64,000 nucleotides of DNA. Source: Candidatus Termititenax sp. (GTDB taxonomy: Bacteria; Margulisbacteria; Riflemargulisbacteria; GWF2-35-9; DYQY01). The stretch is from NCBI GenBank assembly GCA_020719045.1, contig DYQY01000007.1:5425-69424 (forward strand). Direction: 5' to 3'. The translations under genes and the position numbers were made by a program. Below, in pieces: positions 35,855-45,116 of the stretch (positions are counted from its first letter, which is position 1; each line of letters starts with the position of its first letter). The notes beneath the pieces are model-generated. The model did not search any database and was not told the origin of the DNA. It saw only the letters and a program-made list of their open reading frames with translations.

Positions 35855-38800
35855 TCACTGAGGATCTCTAATTTCAGTATACTTAGTTTCAAATGCCTGT
35901 CTAATCTCATTTGCATTGACTTGATAAGGAAATCTAATAAAAACCTCACAAACGCCATCTACTACTGTTACATTAAAGCTTATACCATATAGCCATCTAT
36001 TTATAGCACTTTGATCATCACTAAAAACTTCATCTATACTTATATCCCCTTGTTTAAAATTAAACAAAAGCAGTCTGTTTGTCTCTTCTAATTTGCCAAC
36101 TATTTGCTTAACTCTCCTTGAGAACGGATTACTCTTTAAATTTTTGTTAAATAATAGATTCTTAAAATGAATACCATTTTGATTAACAACTTCCAAAATC
36201 GAATGAATATTTACTATATTATCTTCAGCTGACAAAGTAGTATCCACTATAACTGGAACCCCATCAATAAATGCTCCGATACTATTCGCAAGGGATTCTG
36301 CATCAAAAAACCTTGTGTTATGAAGCATAATTATTGGAATATTTGTAAAAGGGAAATGACTCTTTGCAAACACCAAAAACAAATTCATCGCAACATTTAA
36401 CTCATTAATCTCACTCTTATTTATAACAATTTTGTATCTAAAGGATGAATGCTTTTTTTGCTTACAAATTTTCTTAGACAAAAACTTAGAATAAATATTA
36501 ATATGCTTAATAAACTCATCTAGGCTTAACTCCGACAAAAGATTTTCCTGGTTAGATAACCCAGAATTTATTATGAATCTATGTATGTATTCCTTGTAAC
36601 CAATAGACTTAGGATATTCCTTAAACCCATCATTAGCTACACTAATTAAATAATAATTAATAAGCATGTTTCCATAGTCATCATGAATACTATCATCCAT
36701 GAAATAGTATAAAAAAGTTTCACTTAGATTAAATTTAACTACAATTGCTCTAAACGTAAACCTTCTTAGATTATTATTAGAAGAAAAATATTCATTTAAA
36801 ACACTATAGACAAAATCGTAGCTTGAAAATACTTCATAACTAGACAAATCTAAAACAGGAATACAGCAGTCACTTTCAGAAAAAATCTCCCAACTATATT
36901 TCATTAACCCATTTTTTACTAAACCAGCCCGAAGTAAATCATTTTTACTCATTAACTCACTTATTGCTCTACTTATTTCTAAAATTTTATTATCATCAAT
37001 CCTAATCAGCGAAACAAAATAGACATTTCTATAAAACTTCCTTAAGTCACTAGAATACAAAGGATCCTCTAATTTATAAGAAACACCACCAGAAATAAGT
37101 TTATTAAACAATTCTACCTCTTGTTTATTTACTTTTACCAGCAACTCCTTTGCCTTATTAGCATCAATAACTTTGTAATCCTTATCCATCAAATATTGTG
37201 GTTGAATATTATTAGAAAATCTCTGCTTACAAAAGTCTATTATTCCCTGTTTATTCAAAAAACTCTTGTCTTCAGACACATACAAATAGCTAATTTTTTT
37301 GGAAAGTTTTTCATTATATACATTCTTTACCAAAACACCTTCACCAAAACACCTTAACAAAACAACATTAGCTCTGTCTAAATCACTAATTTTATCTCGC
37401 ACAATAAATGTGCTGTAAAAATCCTCTAAAGAAAAACTTCTATATATATCAAGATAACTACACTTATAGCCTAATCCATTTAGTTTGGAAGCTATTTTAA
37501 TTGCTTCTAATGAGTCAGCTCCCATCTGAATAAAACTCATTGATGCAACAAACTTCGCGCCTAAGACTTCCTTCCACACGCTTAATACTAGACTCTTATC
37601 AAAGGACAAAATGTCCCCTTCAGGCAATTTACTTACTGGAATAATTAATTTCATCTCAGCTAGTATCTTTCTATCCACCTTACCATTAGCTGATATTGGC
37701 ATTTCATCTAACCTACAAAAAAAGTTAGGCACCATATAGTCTGGCAACAACTCCTTTAACCTTAGCACAAAGTTTATATGTGATATTTCCTTGCTAGACT
37801 GATAATAGGCAACTATTACTTTACTATCATACACATCTTTTGTAACAACTATAGCTTTTACATGAAAAAGCTTCTCGATACATGATTCTATTTCACCTGG
37901 TTCAACTCTGTATCCACGTACCTTTATTTGAAAATCCTTTCTGCCAATAAACTGTATATTCCCATCACTGAGTAGTCTAACTAAATCACCAGTTCGATAA
38001 ACTCTACCAATATCGTCGATATCTATAAACTTTTGCTTTGTTAACTCACTAGAAGTATATCCAGCAGCTAACCCATAACCATAAATAATTAGCTCTCCAT
38101 CTACTCCTACACCGACCTGCCTTAAATCCTCATCTAGGACATACATTTTTGTATTTCTAAATGGCTTTCCAATTGGCAAGTTCCCATATAATGGCAATTT
38201 GCAATCTTTGCATAAAAAATAATCGCTACTATAGATTGCAGCCTCAGATACCCCATATGAATTTATTACCATTGCTCTATTCAGATACCTTGCATTTAGT
38301 TTCCTAAAATCCTCGACAGAGCAAATATCCGACCCAACTACGACTAACTTTATGGTACTATCGTCAACATTTTGCTTTTCCATATAACCCACCAATAATG
38401 AAATTAACGAAGGTGTGGAATCTAAAACATTCACATTATAGTCTTCTATCATACGTGAAAGTGAACTAAGGCTGTGTCTCTCATCCTCAGTGGGGAGAAC
38501 CAAGGTACCACCAGTGCAGACAGTCTTTAAGTAATTTCCAATAAACACATCATGTGCAAATGAAGATGTCTGCAAAAGCACAAACTCTTCTCCAACAATT
38601 TTGTATTTAAACTCCCACGCTTCTAATACATTCACAACAGCTCTGTGCGTATTTATTACGCCTTTAGGTTCACCTGTAGATCCAGAGGTATAAACCATAT
38701 AACAAGGTGAATAATCTTCAACATGCTCTTTAGTAAAAATCTGAAAAGAATCTGTGATACTCTCAAACAATACTTGTTTACATACAACATCCAATAAGCT

Positions 38801-40465
38801 ATCAGTTACCAATAACATACTTTTGCTATCCTCAATAATCTTCTGTATTCTCTGGAGTGGGTCATTTTTGCTAATTGGTAAAAAAACAGCCCCACACAAA
38901 AATATTCCTGTAATACAAGCTATCATGTCTACCGAATAATCCATGATAACAGCGACTCTATCACCAACCTTAACTCCTTGGCTTTGCAAATATCCTGAAA
39001 CCCTGTAAGATATCTCAAAAAGTTGATCATATGAATATGACCTTCCATTACAAATGACAGCTGTGTTTATATGCTTTCTGTTTGCTACATCCTCTAACAC
39101 AGAACATAAATTGTCTTTATATAGAATTGCTTCAGTATCATTCATTTTTCTAATAATCTCTTGCTCAATATTTGTTAAAATTCTAATGTCTTTTAAATTA
39201 CTAAAGCTTTCACTTATTATCTGATTAAAAAACAATCTGAACTTCTGAACAAATATTTCCATATCTTCTTCAGAGAAAAGACTCTCATCAAAGTACATAC
39301 TCATAACTACTTTTTTTTGTATTTGGAATTCTCTTACTCGAACATCCAATGAACATTGAATCATCCCGTTAAATAACGTGATAACTTCTGAGGAAAATCC
39401 TCCCGTTAGATAATTATGGTCATGAGGTTCATATGAAAAATTAATTGATTCTCCAAGGTCATATCCCTCAGAAATCGCTCCTTCATAAAACTCCTTCCAA
39501 GAACACTTCTGGTGCCGATAACCTTCTTTTAAATCGTTTGAAATACTTGCAAATAAAGAGCTTAAATTGTCACCTATTTCAACCATAACAGGCGCAATAC
39601 TAGCAAAACAACCTAAGCTACATTTTTGTGGCTTTGACAATCTATTCTGAAGCCGAACATTTAATAAAACCTTGTTTCTAGATGTCCTAGCTCTAATAAT
39701 TAACATAAACACAGCAATAAAGAAATTAAAAATACTTATATTATTCTCACTGCAATACCTTAAAATTGTTGCATACTCCTCTGAATCTATCTCTACCTCT
39801 TTTGCAATTGCAGAAGCGACTATATTCTTTCGCTTTATATTTGAAGCTGACCAGTTGTACTCTTTGAGTAACTTAACTTTATCTTTCCAAAACTTGCTAT
39901 CACTTATATATTTTGCAGAATTAAAATACTCCTTATCTTGGTCTAAAAATTCAAAAAAAGAAAAATTGTGTGAAGGAGAAAACGCACTTCGTTTAATCTT
40001 GTCGTAATACTCAGCTATCTTATGTGCCGTTATTGCAATACTAAACCCATCAGCAATTAAGTGACTATACACTGAATAACAATAGGAATTATTATCCGTT
40101 AACAAAATTCCTATCTCAAACAACTTACCACTCTGTAAATCAAATGGAGTCTTCATTCGATTTGCCACCCAGTCTTCGCAAGCTTTTTCTGGATTAATCT
40201 CATTACTAAAGTCTCTAACAACTACCTCAGTCTCTATATCAGCAACCTCTTGTAAGTATTCACCATTCTCATTGCGCACAAAAAATGTTTTAAGGATATT
40301 ATTTTCTTCACACACTGCTCGCACAGCTCTTCTAAATATTGCATAATCCATTCTGCCATGAATAAAAATATACCCACCAATATTTAAGTGTGGAGAATCA
40401 ATAGCTAAAAACTGTTCATTTAAATATTGTTTCTGGATGTAACTTAAAGGAAATCTGTTTGCCAT
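35855..40465 (-). CDS. Non-ribosomal peptide synthetase module: C - A - PCP - C-like
   Basis: A 1536-residue synthetase. The N-terminal condensation domain (about 1-430) has YSHLIADGFS, with catalytic H135 and D139-G140; the first His of HHxxxDG is Ser. The adenylation domain (about 460-950) has YTSGSTGEPKG near residue 590, NSYGVSEAAIYS, YRTGDLVR, GRKDFQIKVRGYRVEPGEI and ANGKVDRK. The carrier serine is in MGADSLEAIK near residue 980. A C-terminal condensation-like domain follows with MDDSIHDDYG near 1257 and IGAFIDGVPV as C5. The pocket code by alignment reads D-V-G-D-V-V-S-I-Y-K. An N-terminal C domain with nothing upstream suggests a starter that adds an acyl group. No thioesterase, MbtH or PPTase gene is in the window. 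Confidence 0.9.
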   Translation of the reverse strand: MANRFPLSYIQKQYLNEQFLAIDSPHLNIGGYIFIHGRMDYAIFRRAVRAVCEENNILKTFFVRNENGEYLQEVADIETEVVVRDFSNEINPEKACEDWVANRMKTPFDLQSGKLFEIGILLTDNNSYCYSVYSHLIADGFSIAITAHKIAEYYDKIKRSAFSPSHNFSFFEFLDQDKEYFNSAKYISDSKFWKDKVKLLKEYNWSASNIKRKNIVASAIAKEVEIDSEEYATILRYCSENNISIFNFFIAVFMLIIRARTSRNKVLLNVRLQNRLSKPQKCSLGCFASIAPVMVEIGDNLSSLFASISNDLKEGYRHQKCSWKEFYEGAISEGYDLGESINFSYEPHDHNYLTGGFSSEVITLFNGMIQCSLDVRVREFQIQKKVVMSMYFDESLFSEEDMEIFVQKFRLFFNQIISESFSNLKDIRILTNIEQEIIRKMNDTEAILYKDNLCSVLEDVANRKHINTAVICNGRSYSYDQLFEISYRVSGYLQSQGVKVGDRVAVIMDYSVDMIACITGIFLCGAVFLPISKNDPLQRIQKIIEDSKSMLLVTDSLLDVVCKQVLFESITDSFQIFTKEHVEDYSPCYMVYTSGSTGEPKGVINTHRAVVNVLEAWEFKYKIVGEEFVLLQTSSFAHDVFIGNYLKTVCTGGTLVLPTEDERHSLSSLSRMIEDYNVNVLDSTPSLISLLVGYMEKQNVDDSTIKLVVVGSDICSVEDFRKLNARYLNRAMVINSYGVSEAAIYSSDYFLCKDCKLPLYGNLPIGKPFRNTKMYVLDEDLRQVGVGVDGELIIYGYGLAAGYTSSELTKQKFIDIDDIGRVYRTGDLVRLLSDGNIQFIGRKDFQIKVRGYRVEPGEIESCIEKLFHVKAIVVTKDVYDSKVIVAYYQSSKEISHINFVLRLKELLPDYMVPNFFCRLDEMPISANGKVDRKILAEMKLIIPVSKLPEGDILSFDKSLVLSVWKEVLGAKFVASMSFIQMGADSLEAIKIASKLNGLGYKCSYLDIYRSFSLEDFYSTFIVRDKISDLDRANVVLLRCFGEGVLVKNVYNEKLSKKISYLYVSEDKSFLNKQGIIDFCKQRFSNNIQPQYLMDKDYKVIDANKAKELLVKVNKQEVELFNKLISGGVSYKLEDPLYSSDLRKFYRNVYFVSLIRIDDNKILEISRAISELMSKNDLLRAGLVKNGLMKYSWEIFSESDCCIPVLDLSSYEVFSSYDFVYSVLNEYFSSNNNLRRFTFRAIVVKFNLSETFLYYFMDDSIHDDYGNMLINYYLISVANDGFKEYPKSIGYKEYIHRFIINSGLSNQENLLSELSLDEFIKHINIYSKFLSKKICKQKKHSSFRYKIVINKSEINELNVAMNLFLVFAKSHFPFTNIPIIMLHNTRFFDAESLANSIGAFIDGVPVIVDTTLSAEDNIVNIHSILEVVNQNGIHFKNLLFNKNLKSNPFSRRVKQIVGKLEETNRLLLFNFKQGDISIDEVFSDDQSAINRWLYGISFNVTVVDGVCEVFIRFPYQVNANEIRQAFETKYTEIRDPQ

Positions 40466-40506
40466 ATCTCAATTGTAATATAGGGTTAAAATATATAAAA
40501 CAGCTA

Positions 40507-40776
40507 TCAGTATCTTATTTGAAATCCAACATAGTCAGAAACAACGTCTTCTATCTGCCTGAGCTCTTGTATATTATCATGAAAATACAAATCTACTGCC
40601 CTTATAAAAGATTCTAAACTAAGCTCTTCTCCTTGCGCAAAAGCTTCTACAGTACCGTCTGGAACGTTCCTGACCCAACCAACGATGTTGTATTTATCAG
40701 CTATTTTTTTAACGGTAAATCTAAATCCTACACCCTGAACCTTACCAAAGTATTTCAGTTGGTAAGCATTCTTCAT
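40507..40776 (-). CDS. acyP: Acylphosphatase
   Basis: A small (89 residue) enzyme hydrolysing acyl phosphates. The signature is intact: GKVQGVGFRFTVKKIA contains the phosphate-binding loop with the catalytic arginine, and GWVRNVPDGTVEAFAQG contains the catalytic asparagine. The start overlaps the mnmA stop by four bases. It precedes the first NRPS gene by 41 bases, but that interval has its own weak -10 (TATATT), so the NRPS need not be on this transcript. Confidence 0.95.
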   Translation of the reverse strand: MKNAYQLKYFGKVQGVGFRFTVKKIADKYNIVGWVRNVPDGTVEAFAQGEELSLESFIRAVDLYFHDNIQELRQIEDVVSDYVGFQIRY

Positions 40777-41858
40777 TTAATAATTCCGCCCCCAATAACC
40801 ACATCTCCATCATAAAAAACAACAGACTGGCCTGGCGTAATTGATAGTTGTGGCTTCTCAAACTTTACAAGCACTTCACCATCTTCAAGAGGCTCGATAT
40901 AAGCATTTTCATCTTCATGCTGATACCGAATTTTTGCAGTTATATTCATGGGAATAGTTAATTCTTCTATTGATATCCAATTCATATCCTTAGCTCTAAA
41001 ACTATCACCATATAAATCCTCTTTTGTTCCAACCTGTACCTCGTTATTGTCCTTGTTAATTCCAATAACATAAAGAGGCTCATGATAAGCAACACCCAAT
41101 CCTTTTCTTTGACCAATTGTAAAATTAAAATATCCTCTATGTTTACCTAAGACAGCTCCACCAGGGCCAACAATATTGCCTTCTTTTGCTTCTATATCAA
41201 TTATCTGTGAATAATCACCTGAAATAAAATTCTGGCTCTCTGGAATATGCTCAAAACCTAGCTCCTTCTGCTTTGCAATAAGACGAATATCATCTTTAAC
41301 CAAACCACCAAGTGGGAACATACACTTTGATAACTGCATTTGCGTTAATCTATATAGAAAATAACTCTGATCTTTCTTTGGGTCTATTCCCTTTAATAAC
41401 AAATATCGTCCAGACTTGTCATTGTATTCTGTTCTTACATAATGACCTGTAGCAAATTTGTCCAAATCTGGAGAATTCTCAATCACCTTATCAAGCAGCA
41501 AACCAAACTTCATTTTCGCATTACAAACAATGCACGGATTTGGGGTTCTACCTTCTTTATACTCATCTGAGAAGTATTTTAGAACTATCTCTGCGTATTC
41601 TTCTTTAAGGTCTATTACCTGATAAGGAATACCTATCTTGGCACACACCTCTTTGGCTTTCTTAATATCTTGTTCTTCATCAGGACCAAAACAAGCGTGC
41701 TTCCCCTTATACTCTTCCAGTAACTGACCATTCCAAATACTCATAGTTACACCAGTTACATCATATCCCTTGTCCTTCAACATAGCAGCAGTTACAGATG
41801 AATCCACGCCACCACTCATACCAACAAAGACCTTTAAATTCTCTTTACTTAAACTCAC
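40773..41858 (-). CDS. mnmA: tRNA-specific 2-thiouridylase MnmA with missing catalytic cysteine
   Basis: MnmA inserts sulfur at U34 of tRNA-Lys, Glu and Gln. The P-loop GMSGGVDSSVTAAML and the segment GRTPNPCIVCNAKMKF (CxxC) are present, as is KKDQSYFL. The second catalytic cysteine (Cys199 in E. coli), normally in STGICFIG or ESQEICFI, is absent. The sequence here is IPESQNFISGDYSQ, with Asn where Cys is expected and two residues deleted. Reading the DNA confirms this; it is not a frameshift, because the C-terminal barrel (IGQRKGLGV, PGQSVVFYDGDVVIGGGII) continues. 361 residues is normal. Either another Cys serves (one lies in QLSKCMFPLGG) or function has changed. It overlaps bioB by 14 bases. 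Confidence 0.9.
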   Translation of the reverse strand: MSLSKENLKVFVGMSGGVDSSVTAAMLKDKGYDVTGVTMSIWNGQLLEEYKGKHACFGPDEEQDIKKAKEVCAKIGIPYQVIDLKEEYAEIVLKYFSDEYKEGRTPNPCIVCNAKMKFGLLLDKVIENSPDLDKFATGHYVRTEYNDKSGRYLLLKGIDPKKDQSYFLYRLTQMQLSKCMFPLGGLVKDDIRLIAKQKELGFEHIPESQNFISGDYSQIIDIEAKEGNIVGPGGAVLGKHRGYFNFTIGQRKGLGVAYHEPLYVIGINKDNNEVQVGTKEDLYGDSFRAKDMNWISIEELTIPMNITAKIRYQHEDENAYIEPLEDGEVLVKFEKPQLSITPGQSVVFYDGDVVIGGGIIK

Positions 41859-42825
41859 TTACTGGCTCCAATCCTAGTTCTCTTAGCATCTGCTTATCGT
41901 CTTCTGCCTTATTACCCTTAACTGTAAGATAATTACCCACCAAAATCGAATTTGCTCCTGCCTTAAATATCTCATTTTGTCTTTCACCCAAACTGCTTTC
42001 TCTACCACCGAAAACACCAATTACTTTATTTGGCATCAAAAACCTAAAGGTTGCTATTATTTTTAAAACTTCGTTAACTTCCAACTTCTGCGTTTTACCA
42101 TATATTTTAGTTCCTTCTATTGGGTGCACAATATTTATCGGCACTGAATCAACATCTAACTCGGAAATAGCCATTCCAAGCTCCACTCTTTGCTTTGCAG
42201 TTTCGCCTATCCCAAAAATCCCACCAACACAAACTTTAAGTCCTGCAGACTTTGCATTCTTAATTGTTTCTATTCTATCTTGATACATATGCGTATTACA
42301 CATATTAGGGAAAAAAGATTCAGCTGTTTCTAAATTATGATGGAACTTCTCTAACCCAGCTTCCTTTAATTTCTTTGCCTGCTCTAAAGATAGTAGCCCC
42401 AAAGAAGCGCATTTCTTTACTCCTGAAATATCTTTAACAACATCTAATATTCTTTCCATTTCCTGTGAGCTTGAAATATATCCTTTTCCAGATGTAACAA
42501 TAGAGAAACATCCTGTATCATTTTCTTTTGCAGACTCTACAGCTTGTAAGATTTTCTCTTTAGAAAGTAACGGATACTCTTCTACATTTGTTTTATGATG
42601 TGCAGATTGTGCACAAAAGGAACAATCCTCACTACATTTACCCGACTTGGCATTAATAATTCCACAAAGGATTACTTTATTGCCAAAAAACTTCTCTCTA
42701 AGTCTGTTAGCGTAATCTAAAAGCTCTGACAAATCGTTATTTGATGTATTAATTAATTCGAAAGCTTCATCAGAAGTCAACTTCTGACAATTTTCTGATT
42801 TAGTATAAATAGAGAACATACTCAT
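41845..42825 (-). CDS. bioB: Biotin synthase
   Basis: A radical-SAM enzyme that inserts sulfur into dethiobiotin. The cluster motif CSEDCSFCAQS (CxxxCxxC) sits near residue 60, followed by YPLLSKEKIL. Further family residues are HHNLETAESFFPNMCNTHMYQDR and VPINIVHPIEGTKIYG. 326 residues is normal. No other biotin-synthesis gene is in the window, but birA and accC, users of biotin, are both nearby on the same strand. It lies six bases downstream of nadA and overlaps mnmA. Confidence 0.96.
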   Translation of the reverse strand: MSMFSIYTKSENCQKLTSDEAFELINTSNNDLSELLDYANRLREKFFGNKVILCGIINAKSGKCSEDCSFCAQSAHHKTNVEEYPLLSKEKILQAVESAKENDTGCFSIVTSGKGYISSSQEMERILDVVKDISGVKKCASLGLLSLEQAKKLKEAGLEKFHHNLETAESFFPNMCNTHMYQDRIETIKNAKSAGLKVCVGGIFGIGETAKQRVELGMAISELDVDSVPINIVHPIEGTKIYGKTQKLEVNEVLKIIATFRFLMPNKVIGVFGGRESSLGERQNEIFKAGANSILVGNYLTVKGNKAEDDKQMLRELGLEPVSEFK

Positions 42826-42831
42826 AATTAA

Positions 42832-43734
42832 TTATAAATATTCAAGCATTTTATCAAGCGATGCCTTGGCCTTCTTAGCAATTTCTTTATCAACTACTAT
42901 CTCAAATTGTTCATTTTCTAGAGACTCTAGCACATTGCTAAGCTTGGTTTTCTTCATATTCACACAAAACTTAGCCGTACCAGCTGAATAGAACTGCTTA
43001 TTAGGGTTTTCTTTCTTCATTCTATGAATTATTCCTTCTTCGGTAGCCACAATAAACCTATTAGCATTATGCTCTTTAACATATTTGAGCATTCCTGCTG
43101 TTGATAGCACAGCATCCGCTAAATCTATTACCTGCGACGTGCATTCAGGATGTACCAATAATGGAGCATCTGGAAGCTGGGTTTTTGCCTCCCTAACTTC
43201 AGAAGGACTGATTCTATTATGCACGTAACAATGACCATCCCATAAAATAATCTTCTTTTCTGTAAATCTTTGACAGTATGCACCAAGATTCTTATCTGGA
43301 ACAAAAATAATCTCATCAGCATCTATATTTTGAACTATCTTTACAGCATTCGCAGAGGTACAACAAACATCAGTTAATGCTTTCACCTCAGCATTAGAAT
43401 TAACATAAGTTACTACCTTAGCCTTTGGATGTTGCTTTTTTAGTTCTGCAAGTTGCTCAGCGTTTATCATATCCGCCATTGGACATCCTGCTGTCTTCAC
43501 CGGCAAAAGAACCTTTTTATCAGGAGCTAATATTTTAGCAGTCTCAGCCATAAAGATTACACCGCAAAAAACAATAATATCATTCTTAAGTTCCGAAGCT
43601 TTCTTTGCAAGCTCAAGCGAATCTCCGACAAAATCTGCTATATCTTGTATCTCTGGATACTGATAATTATGAGCAACAATTATTGCATTCTTCTTTTTCT
43701 TTAATGATTTGATCTCTTTAACTACATCAGACAT
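42832..43734 (-). CDS. nadA: Quinolinate synthase A
   Basis: An iron-sulfur enzyme that condenses iminoaspartate with dihydroxyacetone phosphate for NAD synthesis. The three cluster cysteines lie in FCGVIFMAETAK, DVCCTSANAVKI and HPECTSQVIDLAD. The opening AHNYQYPEIQDIADFVGDSLELA and FVPDKNLGAYC are family marks. 300 residues fits the shorter type. Neither nadB nor nadC is here. The gene is read after the peroxiredoxin gene (adjacent by one base) and before bioB. Confidence 0.95.
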   Translation of the reverse strand: MSDVVKEIKSLKKKKNAIIVAHNYQYPEIQDIADFVGDSLELAKKASELKNDIIVFCGVIFMAETAKILAPDKKVLLPVKTAGCPMADMINAEQLAELKKQHPKAKVVTYVNSNAEVKALTDVCCTSANAVKIVQNIDADEIIFVPDKNLGAYCQRFTEKKIILWDGHCYVHNRISPSEVREAKTQLPDAPLLVHPECTSQVIDLADAVLSTAGMLKYVKEHNANRFIVATEEGIIHRMKKENPNKQFYSAGTAKFCVNMKKTKLSNVLESLENEQFEIVVDKEIAKKAKASLDKMLEYL

Positions 43735-44312
43735 TATTTATCTAATTTAATTGCCTTTTGTCCTGGTCTCCAACTTGCTGGACATAATTCATTAGGATGC
43801 ATTCTTACATGCTCAAGAGCCTGAATCTTCCTAAATAACTCTTCTGCACTTCTTCCAACTTCTATGGTATTAACTTCATGAGATTTAATAGTCCCGCTTG
43901 GATCAATAATAACTGTTGCCCTAAAACAACAATGATCTTGCGCAGAATATGTACCCAACTTCTGTGAAAATAAAGTATCAACATCTGAGCCCATTGGATA
44001 TTTAATAGAAGCTATCTTTTCTGACTTTTCTGCCCAATCTTTATGTGTTTCTAGTGAATCAGTACTAACGCTTATTATATCCACACCTATTTTCTGAAAG
44101 TCTTTATACATTTGAGCCAACTCAAATAATTCAGTTGGACAAACAAAAGTAAAATCAGCTGGATAAAAAAACAACACCACCCACTTACCATGCAAATCAT
44201 CTAACTTTATTTTCTCAAATTGGCCATTTTGGTATACATCTAGCACTAAATGAGGAACTTTTTTACCAACGAAAGGAAGACAGAACTGTTCTTTTGCTTT
44301 ACCGAAAATCAT
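43734..44312 (-). CDS. 2-Cys peroxiredoxin (AhpC/Prx type)
   Basis: It reduces hydrogen and alkyl peroxides. The peroxidatic cysteine is in FYPADFTFVCPTELFELA and the resolving cysteine in ELCPASWRPGQKAI near the C-terminus. With 192 residues it is a typical two-Cys Prx of the AhpC/Prx1 group. No AhpF-like reductase is adjacent, so thioredoxin is a likely donor (inference). It overlaps birA by four bases and nadA by one, placing it in the birA-to-acyP operon. Confidence 0.93.
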   Translation of the reverse strand: MIFGKAKEQFCLPFVGKKVPHLVLDVYQNGQFEKIKLDDLHGKWVVLFFYPADFTFVCPTELFELAQMYKDFQKIGVDIISVSTDSLETHKDWAEKSEKIASIKYPMGSDVDTLFSQKLGTYSAQDHCCFRATVIIDPSGTIKSHEVNTIEVGRSAEELFRKIQALEHVRMHPNELCPASWRPGQKAIKLDK

Positions 44313-45031
44313 AATACTTTCACAACCTCTCCCGAATTGACAGCTACTATTTTGTTATTCTCTTCTATAAGGATTTCTCCTGTATTCGAAAAACCAATAA
44401 CTTTTCCTACCAATTCTTTTTGAAAACATTTTACAGTAATTTGTTTAGCTATTAAAGAACTTTTAATTTCATACTCGTTTTTAATACCTAAAAAGCCATT
44501 ACTTCTCCATTCAACAATATTATCAAAAAAACTTTTGATAATTGTATCTACAATATCTTTTTTACATAAATCCTTTCTATAATCACCAACACAAGCAGAT
44601 TCTGTGCCTATTTCCAACTTTTCCTCATTGCTTAAGGAAACATTAAGTCCAATTCCTAATACAGAAAAACTCTTGTCTCCTTGCGTTACTGTTTGAACCA
44701 AAATACCAGCAATTTTCTTATTATCTACAAGAATATCATTTGGCCACTTTATCTTTGATTCTATTCCAAATAACCCTAGTACTCTCGCTAATACAATAGA
44801 AGCAAACAAAGATATTCCATGCACATAAGGATAATCACCCAACACAATTGTTAAATATACATTATCAACGCTTGAAGAAACCCACTTCCTATCAAACCGT
44901 CCATGCCCTGCTGTTTGTTTATCTGCAATAATAACATCGCCAAAAACTAAATTGTCCTTATTCCTTAAGGCATAGTCGTTTGTAGAACCTATTTCAGGAA
45001 AATAATATATCTTATATGCAAAACTATTCAT
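44309..45031 (-). CDS. birA: Biotin--[acetyl-CoA-carboxylase] ligase (no HTH domain)
   Basis: It attaches biotin to the carrier protein of acetyl-CoA carboxylase. Core motifs are PEIGSTNDYALR, the biotinyl-AMP loop AGHGRFDRKWVS (consensus GRGRxxRxW) and IKWPNDILVDNKKIAGIL. The DNA-binding N-terminal domain of E. coli BirA is absent, so it is a ligase only. I choose ATG 45031 because GGAG lies just upstream; a longer frame from 45061 has no site. The small C-terminal beta domain is present (GEILIEENNKIVAVNSGEV). Confidence 0.9.
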   Translation of the reverse strand: MNSFAYKIYYFPEIGSTNDYALRNKDNLVFGDVIIADKQTAGHGRFDRKWVSSSVDNVYLTIVLGDYPYVHGISLFASIVLARVLGLFGIESKIKWPNDILVDNKKIAGILVQTVTQGDKSFSVLGIGLNVSLSNEEKLEIGTESACVGDYRKDLCKKDIVDTIIKSFFDNIVEWRSNGFLGIKNEYEIKSSLIAKQITVKCFQKELVGKVIGFSNTGEILIEENNKIVAVNSGEVVKVL

Positions 45032-45116
45032 GTGTTTCTCCACATTCATCATCAATATCAACAGTTTTATTGTATAATACTATCTACCTAACATAAACAA
45101 AGGAGTTTGATTAATA

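Noticed and set aside
35855-40465. Thioesterase or reductase at the end of the NRPS
   Set aside because: The C-terminal segment lacks GxSxG and any Rossmann motif; it aligns with the condensation-like domain of the neighbouring synthetase instead.
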